A DNA stretch of 53,349 nucleotides from Candidatus Helarchaeota archaeon (GTDB taxonomy: Archaea > Asgardarchaeota > Lokiarchaeia > Helarchaeales > RDOG01), in contig JALGVI010000003.1 of the NCBI GenBank assembly GCA_029838215.1, forward strand, positions 1 through 53,349. Direction: 5' to 3'. Each line of letters starts with the position of its first letter. The stretch's first letter is position 1. The notes beneath the pieces are model-generated. The model was not told the DNA's origin. It ran no database searches and worked only from the letters and a program-made list of their open reading frames with translations. The translations under genes were made by a program, and so were the position numbers. Positions 32,784 to 41,873 of this stretch are shown piece by piece.

Positions 32784-33605
32784 GTGTGGTGGATTCCATT
32801 ATTTTTAATGTTCTTTCAAGGCATCGCGATCATTGTTGTAATCATCTTGATTCAGGCAATCATCGTGTTCATGATAAAAAGAATTTTTAGAAAAAACAAA
32901 AAGCTTCCCAAGGATGCCATTAATGGAATCGTCCTATTTATCAGATTCATATCTGTAATCATCGTTCTTTTCGTGGCACTTCTCGATCCTGATTCTGTCC
33001 TCACTTTTTCTACGATATTCTCAACGGCTATCGGCTTTGCGTCCGCCATAGCGGTTGGTAACTTGATAGCAGGCATCTATATTATGACATCAAGACCATA
33101 TCGTATTGGAGACTACGTGCAAATTGGCGAGATCGAGGGATTCGTTGTTGAAATAGGGCTGAATTTTACCCGAATCAAAAATGCCACCACGCAATTAGTT
33201 TACAAGGTCCCAAATAAACTGGCTATGAACGAAAACCTAATGATTTATAAGACTAAAAAATCGGAACGAGCTCAAGTTGCTAACAATAAAGATAAGAAAA
33301 AGGGCATAGTAGAAATCTTGACAGAGACATTACAAGATGAAGAACTCGATAGATACGCTTTAATGGTCGAAGGTGATATGATTATTGATGCAAGAACGTT
33401 CAAACAAGAATTGGAACGGATTTGCGAGAAATGGGCTACAAAATTTGGTAGAAAGCCAGAGATATTGTTCGATTATATCAGCTTTAGAGTTAAAACCAGG
33501 ATCGTCATTACCGCAAAAGACATGCATGAAATTCAAGAGCCCATGAGCGAATTCCTCGATGACATTTGGTTTTCACTTTATGGTGAAAAAAGGGAGGGTG
33601 ATTAA
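32784..33605 (+). CDS. MscS-family mechanosensitive channel protein 1
   Basis: From GTG 32784 (eight bases after AAAGGAGG) the protein has about 273 residues. It has three N-terminal TM helices, then the MscS pore-lining segment IGFASAIAVGNLIAGIYIM and the beta domain (PYRIGDYVQIGEIEGFVVEIGLNFTRIK), with a cytoplasmic alpha-beta end. Channels of this family open under membrane tension to release osmolytes. A TTG at 32778 is too close to the ribosome site. It is the first of two tandem paralogues; the second begins directly after its stop. Confidence 0.9.
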   Translation: MWWIPLFLMFFQGIAIIVVIILIQAIIVFMIKRIFRKNKKLPKDAINGIVLFIRFISVIIVLFVALLDPDSVLTFSTIFSTAIGFASAIAVGNLIAGIYIMTSRPYRIGDYVQIGEIEGFVVEIGLNFTRIKNATTQLVYKVPNKLAMNENLMIYKTKKSERAQVANNKDKKKGIVEILTETLQDEELDRYALMVEGDMIIDARTFKQELERICEKWATKFGRKPEILFDYISFRVKTRIVITAKDMHEIQEPMSEFLDDIWFSLYGEKREGD

Positions 33606-34433
33606 ATGCATCAGTTGAATCCATTCTTCTTTTTACCATTTATTTTCAATTGGACCATATTTTGCTTGTTTATGATCATCCTATGGACTGGATACTTGCT
33701 TTCTGTTTTCATAATTCGGAAATATGTCTCAAAAATCGACATTTCGCCCGAAGTTCTTAATGGCATTAAAGTCGGTTTACGATTAACTTGCATCCTCGTG
33801 GTATTCTTCGCCTTTGTTTACATGTCTCCAGGACTATTCCCAGGTGGCATCCCGCAAGAAATCTCGACAATCATCGCAGCAATTACAGGAACCATCGTTG
33901 CTCTGTCGACCACGACGGTAATTCAAAACTTCATTGCAGGAATATATGTCATCCTTTCGAAACCATTCAAGCCGGGTGATCTTATTAGAATCGGTGATCA
34001 AGAAGGAATTGTTGAAGAAATCAGCCTGAACCATACTAAAATACAACGCTCCTCTGGAATTTATCATTACGTGTCAAACCGAGCCATCATAAACTCAAAA
34101 ATTATTAACTATTCCATTCCTGACGAAGAATTCATTGAAATGCAGCGAAATCAAGAACTCACGTTAAAAAAAATATTCACTCAAAAAACCATCACGCGAT
34201 ACGTGTTCAAGCTGGAATTGCCAAAGGAAAATCCGGCAAGAGTCAAAAAAGCCCTGAAAAAAGCTTGCGAAAAATTCAAAGATGCATTCATGATGACACC
34301 AGAATTCGTCACGACAGCATTGACTCACAAGGCCATCATTAGTTTTATTTTAGTTGATGAAAATCCCGAAACCATTTTGCAAAACAAGCCAAAGTTCATC
34401 GAGGAAATTTACTTGCAATTATTCAGCAAATAA
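33606..34433 (+). CDS. MscS-family mechanosensitive channel protein 2
   Basis: A 275-residue paralogue of the gene just upstream, with the same topology: hydrophobic N-terminus (about three TM helices), pore helix VALSTTTVIQNFIAGIYVIL and beta domain KPFKPGDLIRIGDQEGIVEEISL. The pore helices of the two proteins differ at several Gly/Ala positions, so they may not be interchangeable. AGGGAGGGTG seven bases before the ATG is a strong ribosome site, formed within the last codons of gene 1. Equal length and coupling suggest mixed channels or a recent duplication. Confidence 0.9.
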   Translation: MHQLNPFFFLPFIFNWTIFCLFMIILWTGYLLSVFIIRKYVSKIDISPEVLNGIKVGLRLTCILVVFFAFVYMSPGLFPGGIPQEISTIIAAITGTIVALSTTTVIQNFIAGIYVILSKPFKPGDLIRIGDQEGIVEEISLNHTKIQRSSGIYHYVSNRAIINSKIINYSIPDEEFIEMQRNQELTLKKIFTQKTITRYVFKLELPKENPARVKKALKKACEKFKDAFMMTPEFVTTALTHKAIISFILVDENPETILQNKPKFIEEIYLQLFSK

Positions 34434-34565
34434 AATAACCTACTGGTATTTGAGCTAGAGATCTTATCCGAATAGACCAAATTCTAAAATTAGATAATGA
34501 CTAAGTTAATCTGATTGGAAAGAAAACTTTTTAGTAAAAACTTTTACTAAAAAACAAGAATCTAA

Positions 34566-34642
34566 AGGCTCGTGATTTAGTTGGTTATAATGCCGCCCTC
34601 ACGCGGCGGAAGTCCCGGGTTCAAGTCCCGGCGAGCCTACCA
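34566..34642 (+). tRNA. tRNA-Val (anticodon CAC)
   Basis: The 74-base cloverleaf plus encoded CCA folds fully. Acceptor AGGCTCG pairs with CGAGCCT, anticodon stem CCGCC with GGCGG around loop CTCACGC (anticodon CAC), and T stem CCGGG with CCCGG around TTCAAGT. The discriminator is A (34639) and CCA is at 34640-34642. No intron. The D stem is weak (three A-T pairs). Confidence 0.93.
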
Positions 34643-34655
34643 CTTCCTTTTTGTT

Positions 34656-35600
34656 TTAACTCTTTCTTTCAAATATTTCCTGAATGAATTCGGCAATTCG
34701 AGTTATCGCCTTTCGTCCTTCTGGAATAAGTGCCGCAAAAAGTTGCCACGCATGGATCATTTCGTCCCAAACTTCGAGCGTCACGTCCATTCCTGCAGCT
34801 CTTGCACGTTCTGCCATTCGAGTTGAATCATCCAGAATGACTTCAGAAGTTCCAACTTGTATCAATATGGGCGGTAAATCGCGAAAATCTCCATATAATG
34901 GTGAAATATACGGATTTCGACTATCCTGTCCCTTTCCATACAATTTTGAATAGAAATGCAGGACTTCAGGAGTGATGAACGGATCAATATCTGCTTTTGT
35001 TCGTACTGATTCTCCTGTAACTGCTAAATCCGTCCACGGTGAAAGACAGATGCCCGCTGCAGGTATTGGTTCTCCAATATCGCGTAATTTCATGAGTGTT
35101 GCCAGTGTCAAGCCGCCTCCCGCAGATTCCCCAGCAATGACCACGTTTTTTGGTTCAATACCTCCTTCCGAAACTAGCCATTTATACGATTTCACGGCAT
35201 CATCTAATGCGGCAGGGAAGGGATTTTCTGGTGCGAGCCTATAATCAATTAAAAATGCTCGAGTTCGTGCTTCACGAGATAGGCGCGCGACGAACTCCCG
35301 ATGTGTTTTGATAGAGCCACAAATATATCCTCCTCCATGTAAGTACAAAATTACTCTATGTGTTTCTACTCCCGGAGCCGTAATCCACTCAACAGGTAAT
35401 CCATTCACGTCAAAAGATTCGCATTTCACGTCTTTCGGGAGTTGGAGCATTGCCGTTAGTTTTTCAAGGTATTCTCGAGTTTGTTCTACTGACGGAATTT
35501 CGCCTCGAACTTGGTTCTTGCGTAGCATGCGGATTATCATTTTTAATTCCTTGCTAATCAAAAATCTCGCATCCTTCAGGTTTAATTTCCATTTATTCAT
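34656..35600 (-). CDS. HSL-family alpha/beta hydrolase (acetyl esterase-like)
   Basis: The 314-residue protein has the hormone-sensitive lipase family marks: oxyanion motif YLHGGGYICGS near residues 86-96, the nucleophile elbow GESAGGGL near residues 157-164, the Asp in LIQVGTSEVILDDS, and His in DEMIHAW near the end. It should hydrolyse short-chain esters. No signal peptide. It faces the tRNA-Val gene, whose CCA end is 13 bases from its stop. Confidence 0.9.
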   Translation of the reverse strand: MNKWKLNLKDARFLISKELKMIIRMLRKNQVRGEIPSVEQTREYLEKLTAMLQLPKDVKCESFDVNGLPVEWITAPGVETHRVILYLHGGGYICGSIKTHREFVARLSREARTRAFLIDYRLAPENPFPAALDDAVKSYKWLVSEGGIEPKNVVIAGESAGGGLTLATLMKLRDIGEPIPAAGICLSPWTDLAVTGESVRTKADIDPFITPEVLHFYSKLYGKGQDSRNPYISPLYGDFRDLPPILIQVGTSEVILDDSTRMAERARAAGMDVTLEVWDEMIHAWQLFAALIPEGRKAITRIAEFIQEIFERKS

Positions 35601-35821
35601 AAATTTCTCATGATTAAATTTATATTGATCGATCTTTCATGTAAAATCTTTTTGACGGGTGATCTCGTTCTCTTTGTAATTAGAATGACATGTAATGGAA
35701 GATTTTTTAAGGATTTCATGATTTTCGTCTCATTTGACGAATTGAAAAATTTATAAGTAAAATCTAAATGAGAATTCAAGTAAAATCTGATTATAAATTA
35801 AAAGACCCGAGAGTCATTATC

Positions 35822-36022
35822 ATGCCAAAAGAAATCACGGATGTTGAGAAATTTATTACACTTTCCAATGAAGCTAGTGAGTGCCGCGTGAAGCGTGTTA
35901 AAAATAAAGACGTTGTTAAATTGAAATTACGGACCAAGCGTTATCTTTATGTATTCAAAACCACGCCGGAAAAAGCAAAGGATATTACCGGCAAATTAAA
36001 TTGCGAGATCTTCGATGTCTAA
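35822..36022 (+). CDS. rpl38e: Large ribosomal subunit protein L38e
   Basis: From ATG 35822 the 66-residue product MPKEITDVEKF... aligns by eye with eukaryotic L38e (MP.EI.D...F), including VKRVKNKDVVKLKLRTKRYLYV and TTPEKAKDI. An in-frame ATG at 35768 adds 18 residues outside the family consensus. L38e is present in eukaryotes and only some archaeal lineages. Its TAA overlaps the end of the convergent membrane protease gene by four bases. Confidence 0.85.
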   Translation: MPKEITDVEKFITLSNEASECRVKRVKNKDVVKLKLRTKRYLYVFKTTPEKAKDITGKLNCEIFDV

Positions 36023-37047
36023 ATCAGGATGCTTGCAAAGAAGATTAAAACGCAAGATAGTCCGAATAAACCAACTCCAAATGCCACGCTGAGTGGCAAT
36101 CCCGGCATGATTTTTCCGCTTTTTACCAGTATTCTAAATGTTATTTCTGCACCAATTATGACACCAATGAGGACGAGAAAAAAAGGAATGAGTGGGACGA
36201 TTATATTAAGCGGGAAGGGAAAGGCTCTTAGAAAATAGAAAAATGTCGTTCCAAATGGCTCGGTCCCAACGCTAATATTCAAGACATGCGAAGTAAGGAG
36301 CGTATAAAACACTAAATCTCCGATTCCAATTTGGTATTCTATTTCCATGTCATCAGGATCAGAAAAATGGACGTCTATTTCCTTTTTTTCTTCATCTTTT
36401 TCCCAATATTCAATCATTTCTTTGATGGGACCTTTTTTAACGGCATATATGTCCCAAAGGGAAAAAAACGCTAACATGATCAAAGCCGTCCACGTGGGTA
36501 GGAAAACACCGAGAAACGCGCCCAATCCGCCACCCAAGTAAAGGAGACAAATATTTTTCTGAAGTTGGGATGAATCTTCGGAAAATAGATATTTAGCGAC
36601 AAAATAACCTATTGTAGTGGATGCCCCTATGATAATTATAGTAATTACAAGATCGCCGATAAGGTATACGAATGGATGTAGTGGAAGAATGAATGGAATG
36701 CCGCTATATAACATGTAAAGGAAGAAAAATGTCATCACGGCAGTCGTAAATCCAAACATTATCATGAAAATTCTTCTCAGGAGTTTCTCCCGATCTGATT
36801 TTAGTAAGAACAGAATAAAGAGACCACCCGCGATCCCGATACCTAAGAGTAATAATGCACTAAGAAGCCCATATAAAGGAGCAAGGGGTCCCCCCCATGA
36901 TTCTGGAAAAATTGCAACTGAAGTTAACTCATTATTAGAAAAAACCATGATGAGAGTTAATATTGCTCCTATTCCAATACACGCTAAAATAGGGCGCAAT
37001 TTTTTATTATCCACGTGAAATGCGAGTTCTTCTGTAAATTGAACCAC
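36019..37047 (-). CDS. Presenilin/signal peptide peptidase-like intramembrane aspartyl protease
   Basis: The 342-residue protein has about nine TM helices and the three family motifs in order. The first aspartate is in FFSLWDIYAVKKGP, corresponding to the YD motif. The second is in IGIGDLVFYTLL, corresponding to GxGD. MPGLPLSVAFG near the C-terminus corresponds to PAL, with Gly in place of Ala. A charged cytosolic loop (EYWEKDEEKKEIDVHFSDPD) lies between the aspartates, as in presenilin homologues. The enzyme would cut TM segments in the membrane; its substrate is unknown. The start is GTG 37047. Confidence 0.8.
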   Translation of the reverse strand: MVQFTEELAFHVDNKKLRPILACIGIGAILTLIMVFSNNELTSVAIFPESWGGPLAPLYGLLSALLLLGIGIAGGLFILFLLKSDREKLLRRIFMIMFGFTTAVMTFFFLYMLYSGIPFILPLHPFVYLIGDLVITIIIIGASTTIGYFVAKYLFSEDSSQLQKNICLLYLGGGLGAFLGVFLPTWTALIMLAFFSLWDIYAVKKGPIKEMIEYWEKDEEKKEIDVHFSDPDDMEIEYQIGIGDLVFYTLLTSHVLNISVGTEPFGTTFFYFLRAFPFPLNIIVPLIPFFLVLIGVIIGAEITFRILVKSGKIMPGLPLSVAFGVGLFGLSCVLIFFASILI

Positions 37048-37156
37048 CTACGTGCAGGTCTTTCATCCTTCAACATGTCAATGAATTTAATAAACATGAA
37101 TCGTTGGTCAATCAATAAGAACCCACATTCTTAAGTCTTCAGGAGATATCATTTAC

Positions 37157-37714
37157 ATGAAAAAGAATTTATTGCTCGTGAAGTTTGGATGGCTACCCGA
37201 TGAATTGATGGAATTCCTGCGAACAAAATTACTGGAACATTTTGCCGGGCTTATTACTGACGTTTCGAGTCATAAAAAGACTTTAAGACTTCCGAGTCAT
37301 GCTCATGATTTCGAACGAGATCAATACCTTGCAAATGACTTGATTGAAGAACTAATAATTATTGCAAAAAAAAGGAAATCATTCAGGACTCTCGGGATCA
37401 CGCGGGCAGATCTTTATACTGAAGATTATAATTTCATATTTGGCATGGCTGAATCCCATGACATTCCTGGTCCGAAAGTTGCGGTGATCTCCACGTGTCG
37501 TCTTTCAAATGAGTTCTGGAATGAGCCATATAACAAAGATCTTTTTCATGAACGAACCATAAAAGAAGCCATTCATGAACTGGGGCATACATTCGGACTC
37601 AAACATTGCTCCGATAACTGCATAATGAGGTTTTCCAATTCCATCCTTGATACGGATGCAAAGCCAAAGACATTCTGTGCAATTTGTCAAAAAAAGCTTT
37701 ACCACGTTAAGTAA
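37157..37714 (+). CDS. amzA: Archaemetzincin metalloprotease
   Basis: The 185-residue protein carries the extended archaemetzincin zinc site HELGHTFGLKHC, followed by SDNCIM, and later CAICQKKL. The order H-E-x2-H-x2-G-x3-C-x4-C-x-M, with a second CxxC pair, identifies the family, in which the cysteines hold a second structural zinc. The physiological substrate of archaeal members is unknown. It converges on the beta-CASP gene with an eight-base overlap. Confidence 0.93.
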   Translation: MKKNLLLVKFGWLPDELMEFLRTKLLEHFAGLITDVSSHKKTLRLPSHAHDFERDQYLANDLIEELIIIAKKRKSFRTLGITRADLYTEDYNFIFGMAESHDIPGPKVAVISTCRLSNEFWNEPYNKDLFHERTIKEAIHELGHTFGLKHCSDNCIMRFSNSILDTDAKPKTFCAICQKKLYHVK

Positions 37715-39008
37715 ATGCGTCCCCAACTTTTGGTGAAAATGCCTGAATCTTGTATTCTTCTTCTATGAATGCAGCAAATTCGTTGCATGAATTTTCTTCT
37801 CCGTGCATGCAAAATATCTTCGCATCATCGGTAAAATCAAGAGAGTTGATGAATTCCATCAATAGAGGACGATCGCTGTGAGAACTAAAGTTGAACTGCC
37901 TTATTCGCCCTTCCACTTTCAAGTTTTTCTCTAGACTTCTTGAATTAAAATGTCCTGTATCGAGCAATATTCGTCCCGGCGAATCTTCGATCTGATAAGA
38001 AACTACAAAAATGCCTGCGTTTTCATCGTCATACAGGTGTTCCAAGTAAAGAACAACAATTCCTCCTTTGAGCATTCCGCTAGGAGCAATGATGACCCCA
38101 GGTCGGTTTAATGCTTGCATGCGCTCTTCTCGTTTCCTTCGATTGAATGAAATTAGCTTTGATTTTTGTAACGAAGACAAAAATAAATCGTAATCTCGAA
38201 CTGATTCGGGGTGATCTCTGATGATCCTCGACGATTTACGGGCCATGCCATCGATCGTGATGTTGCTATTAATGCCATACTTATTCAAAACAAGCAAGAT
38301 TTCTTGTGACCGTGCAACACCAAATGCAGGACACAAAACAATTCCATCATTTTCTAAAACGTTCTTGACTTCATTAATGAAGTCCTTTTCCGTTTCTTCT
38401 CGAGGTGGGTGTGTTTCAAGTGCGTAAGTACTTTCAATGAGTAGATAATCAATCGGCGGAAGATCGTGCGAATTATTGATGAAATTTTCCATTACTAATT
38501 GAGTTTTCGTTTGGTTCATGTCACCCGTATACAAGATCCGTTTTCCATCAATTTCAAGGAGAATGCAGGCACTTCCTGGAATGTGTCCCGCATCCAGCAA
38601 CGTCAGCTTCGTATTTTTATGGGAAATCTCGTGGTCATAGTTGAGCATCCGGGTATTCTTGAGAAACCGCCTCATCTCCTCACGCTCAAATGGCAGTAGA
38701 TCCTTAGAGATACGCAATGTATCATCAATGAGCAAGGCAGTGAGATCTTTTGTAACGGGAGTCATTATGGTTTCAGGTGTTGCTCTCCCACCGTATAACA
38801 GGGGTAGACCACAACTATGATCAGCGTGACAGTGTGAAAGTACCACATACTTTAGGTCTTTTGCAGACGGTGTTTTCGGAAACTTCGGGTGTTTTTTTTC
38901 CATGTAAATTCCGAAGTCGCATAAGACGGATTTTCCATCAGAGCTCTGAATCTCAACTGCAGAGCCACCAATTTGCCGGCACCCACCGAGAAACTTTATT
39001 TCAACCAA
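37707..39008 (-). CDS. Beta-CASP metallo-beta-lactamase ribonuclease (CPSF-like)
   Basis: The 433-residue protein has the MBL motifs VVLSHCHADHSCGLP (HxHxDH), a later His in LLDAGHIPGSACIL and Asp in LYTGDMNQTKTQL, and a beta-CASP region ending in VEGRIRQFNFSSHSDRPLLMEF. No KH domains precede it, so it resembles aCPSF2 or stand-alone archaeal RNases of COG1236 rather than aCPSF1. It likely acts as an endo/exoribonuclease in RNA processing. The only start near the conserved beginning MVEIKFLGGCRQIGGSAVEI is a TTG. Confidence 0.85.
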   Translation of the reverse strand: MVEIKFLGGCRQIGGSAVEIQSSDGKSVLCDFGIYMEKKHPKFPKTPSAKDLKYVVLSHCHADHSCGLPLLYGGRATPETIMTPVTKDLTALLIDDTLRISKDLLPFEREEMRRFLKNTRMLNYDHEISHKNTKLTLLDAGHIPGSACILLEIDGKRILYTGDMNQTKTQLVMENFINNSHDLPPIDYLLIESTYALETHPPREETEKDFINEVKNVLENDGIVLCPAFGVARSQEILLVLNKYGINSNITIDGMARKSSRIIRDHPESVRDYDLFLSSLQKSKLISFNRRKREERMQALNRPGVIIAPSGMLKGGIVVLYLEHLYDDENAGIFVVSYQIEDSPGRILLDTGHFNSRSLEKNLKVEGRIRQFNFSSHSDRPLLMEFINSLDFTDDAKIFCMHGEENSCNEFAAFIEEEYKIQAFSPKVGDAFT

Positions 39009-39132
39009 GAATCATCATCAACATAACTTAAAATCAATTATCAGTGAAAAAAAGAAAGGAAGTTTTTTTAATTTATTCCCATGTTTCTTTTCAAGCATTG
39101 TAAAGTAAAAAAAAATGGCGAAACCGTGTTTT

Positions 39133-40026
39133 TTAACCATAGAAATTGAGATTTACTTTCGATGGCGCTTTCTTTATACCCAGTTCTTCTTGGATCGTTT
39201 CCTTTTCATCGTTGAGTTTAGTTTCCATCACGAGTATGTTATCTTCTGAAAATTCCGTTTCAATGGGCAGGTTGAAATGCTCTCCCATCATCGTGATTAA
39301 AGCCATGGATGCCTTCAAATCATAAGTTTCTTGTTGCATCGCCTGATATCCGTCTGTTTCTGCAAGAAAGACCAAACCATCAATATCGTGGTTGCGTTTT
39401 GCCAGCGTGGGAATCAGTCCGTTTGCACCAATAACAACACCCTTACCGATTTTTTTCACGTTTCCGCGAGCATATTTTTCAAGAAGTTCTTTATCGGTCG
39501 CCGTGGCTTGAATCTTGGCTCCATTTCTTAATTGTTTGCCATCTACAGGAAATCCTCCCAAGGCCATTATCAATTTAACGTTAAATTCAGCCATGACGCT
39601 TGCAATGAATGTAGAAAGATGATAAATACCCTTGGGAGACATGGGTTGGGCATCTGCCGTAACCAATAAGACGTCTTGCTTTTCTTCAGGATCTTTCCAA
39701 TAATAAACCTCTGCCTTTGGCGCATAAAGAAGAGAATCGCTTATGATTGCACCTGCGGGATAATCATCAAAAATTATATCCATTATCTTTTCAGCATTTA
39801 ACGTGTTAACAAGATGATCGAGACTCATTTTTCCAATGTCTGCCACTCCTGGCATTCCTAAAATACAAAGTGGATTTTTGGGTTCCACTTGCTTCAAATC
39901 TTTTCTATTTATTCCTAACATGTCAAAACCTTCCATTTCCTTCAATTGCGTGAATGATTTTTTCGAAGAGGGACATACCCCCTCACCTTGATTTCCAGTG
40001 GAACAGGGTTCGGGTTTCTTCATCAT
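39133..40026 (-). CDS. PAC2-family proteasome-assembly-chaperone-like protein
   Basis: The core (residues about 52-260: PLCILGMPGVADIGKMSLDHL, VLLVTADAQPM, LIMALGGFPVD, GVVIGANGLIPTLAKRNHDIDG) is the PAC2 fold found in archaeal homologues of the eukaryotic PAC1/PAC2 chaperones. Function in archaea is not proven; a proteasome link is inferred. The N-terminal about 30 residues, MMKKPEPCSTGNQGEG onward with two cysteines, lie outside the family; an internal ATG for MEGFDMLGINRK is possible. No proteasome gene is visible here. Confidence 0.85.
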   Translation of the reverse strand: MMKKPEPCSTGNQGEGVCPSSKKSFTQLKEMEGFDMLGINRKDLKQVEPKNPLCILGMPGVADIGKMSLDHLVNTLNAEKIMDIIFDDYPAGAIISDSLLYAPKAEVYYWKDPEEKQDVLLVTADAQPMSPKGIYHLSTFIASVMAEFNVKLIMALGGFPVDGKQLRNGAKIQATATDKELLEKYARGNVKKIGKGVVIGANGLIPTLAKRNHDIDGLVFLAETDGYQAMQQETYDLKASMALITMMGEHFNLPIETEFSEDNILVMETKLNDEKETIQEELGIKKAPSKVNLNFYG

Positions 40027-40349
40027 GGGTCATCACGCAACTTTTTCTGCTTGAGATCAATAATGATAGAAACATATTAGAAGGTGAGTATGATCGTAGT
40101 AGATCCCTGGTAGATACCCTTGTATTCCCAAGATAATACAAAACGAGTCCGACCTAAAATCACCTAGATCTTGAAAAATTCTCTAATAAAGAAGAGAAGA
40201 GGGGGTCTGAAATTTTAGAAATCTTTAATGATTTGAAGAAGAGAATTTGCTTGAATCATTAATTTTTTATATGGCAAAATAAAAGATTAAAATAATGCCA
40301 TCTATGGCATTAGATCCTGTCATTAAAGAATAACTGGGATGTTACAAAA
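40027..40349. other. Intergenic region between PAC2 and membrane protein genes
   Basis: A 323-base gap between divergent genes. I found no open frame with coding features, no tRNA and no strong hairpin. TTTTTTATATGGC near 40263-40274 is a candidate TATA element about 80 bases before the downstream ATG at 40350. Confidence 0.35.
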
Positions 40350-41012
40350 ATGAGTGGAGTATCTTCTGAAGTTTTAGACTATTGTAAATCGAAATCCATT
40401 ACCATTTTTGTTATTTTTCTAATAGGCTTCATACTAAACTACGTGTCAATTTATTTTTCCATTTTTTCAATGATATTTAATTTGATGGGTTTCGGTAGCA
40501 AGATGTCCATGCCAATCATCAGATATGTCTTGTTGCCGATGATGTCAACAATTTCACTGGTGGTTACAATTTGTGTTGGGGTTTTAAATTTAATCGCGGT
40601 CATCTTACAGTTAAATCTCCTAAAGAATGGATTATATGATTTAATGATGGATGATCACGAAAGTAATTATGGAAATGCCCGGAAATGGTTCAAGTTTGCA
40701 CCCGTGGTGATGTCGTTTTCATTAGCTATAATGATAATGATGAACGTGGTTTACGATACAGTTGGTTATAGTAGCAACATAATTATATCCATGATAGTTC
40801 TCGGGGTGTTAATTTCACTTTTAATCCTACTAATTCCGTTGATATTGTTTGCAATATTTATGATAATCGGTCTGGTATATTATGGCATCTATGTATTCCA
40901 ACTTGGAGACGATCATGGTGTGACGATTTTTAAGCCTGCAGGTATCTTGATGATTTTCTTTCCATTCATCGGTTTTCTATTGTTATACATTGGAATCAAG
41001 AGGCTTTATTGA
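40350..41012 (+). CDS. Multi-pass membrane protein of unknown function
   Basis: The 220-residue protein has about five hydrophobic segments: near 18-45, 56-90 (the longest), 118-135, 144-178 and 197-218. A polar loop DLMMDDHESNYGNARKW separates the second and third. It ends in the short basic tail GIKRLY. Its outline resembles DUF996-type archaeal membrane proteins, but I cannot confirm this. No catalytic motif is visible. Confidence 0.6.
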   Translation: MSGVSSEVLDYCKSKSITIFVIFLIGFILNYVSIYFSIFSMIFNLMGFGSKMSMPIIRYVLLPMMSTISLVVTICVGVLNLIAVILQLNLLKNGLYDLMMDDHESNYGNARKWFKFAPVVMSFSLAIMIMMNVVYDTVGYSSNIIISMIVLGVLISLLILLIPLILFAIFMIIGLVYYGIYVFQLGDDHGVTIFKPAGILMIFFPFIGFLLLYIGIKRLY

Positions 41013-41055
41013 TAAAAAACAAATCTTCTTTTTATATTGAAATGGATGTATCATC

Positions 41056-41850
41056 TTGTCTCCCCGCAAGAAATCGAAGAAAGAAATCGGAAATTTCGAA
41101 GAAGAGACCATGACACTCTTGAGAAAGGGAAAGGAAGCCAATGAATGCATTGATCTTGGGCGCAAATTCTTGAATGACGATCCAAATAGCGCGTTCGACT
41201 ACTTCCAAAAAGCCTTTGACTTGTATGAAGAAGTTCACAATACGATGGGACAAGCAAATGCCCTTCGTTATCTTGGATTGATTTATGGGCCGATCCAAAA
41301 AGACTGGGAAAATTGCCTGGATTGCTTACAACGTGCTTATGAGATTCATGCCAAAGTCAAGAATAAATTATTCATGGGGGAAGAAGTTCATAATATCGGA
41401 TATTGTTATTTTTATCTCAATAAATATGACGAAGCCATTGAACATTTCGAAAAATCCTTAAGAATTCATCAAGAGTTTGGAAACAACGATAGGGTTTCCG
41501 ATAGCCTCTCAAACTTGGGCTTCTTGTATAGAAAACTCGGTAATCTTGATAAATCCATTGAATATTATCAGCAATGCTATTCCATCGATTTAGAATTAGG
41601 TAATTCACATAAACAGGCTCAAGACTTGATTGACATGGCGGCAGTTCTTAGCATGAAAGGAGATCACGTCGAAGCATTGACTCGATTAGAGGAGGCACAT
41701 GATGTTCTGAATAAAACTGGTAATGAACTTGGACAAATAAAAGTAATTGAAGAAATTAAAAAAAACATCACTGAGATCGAAAATGAAACGAAACTTTCGC
41801 CTAAGATCAGACAGGCTATAGATAGAATCAAGAAAAAGTTTAAGATTTAA
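41056..41850 (+). CDS. TPR-repeat protein
   Basis: The 264-residue protein is built from about five tetratricopeptide repeats, clearest in ANALRYLGLIYG (near 73-84), EEVHNIGYCYFYLNKYDEAIEHFEKSLRI, DSLSNLGFLYRKLGNLDKSIEYYQQCYSI and QDLIDMAAVLSMKGDHVEALTRLEEA. The first 40 residues (PRKKSKKEIGNFEEETMTLL) are basic and charged. TPR arrays are protein-binding scaffolds; the partner is unknown. The start is TTG 41056. The next in-frame ATG is 18 codons in, before the repeats, and could also serve. Confidence 0.8.
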   Translation: MSPRKKSKKEIGNFEEETMTLLRKGKEANECIDLGRKFLNDDPNSAFDYFQKAFDLYEEVHNTMGQANALRYLGLIYGPIQKDWENCLDCLQRAYEIHAKVKNKLFMGEEVHNIGYCYFYLNKYDEAIEHFEKSLRIHQEFGNNDRVSDSLSNLGFLYRKLGNLDKSIEYYQQCYSIDLELGNSHKQAQDLIDMAAVLSMKGDHVEALTRLEEAHDVLNKTGNELGQIKVIEEIKKNITEIENETKLSPKIRQAIDRIKKKFKI

Positions 41851-41873
41851 TTTAAAAATCAAGAAAGAGTGCT

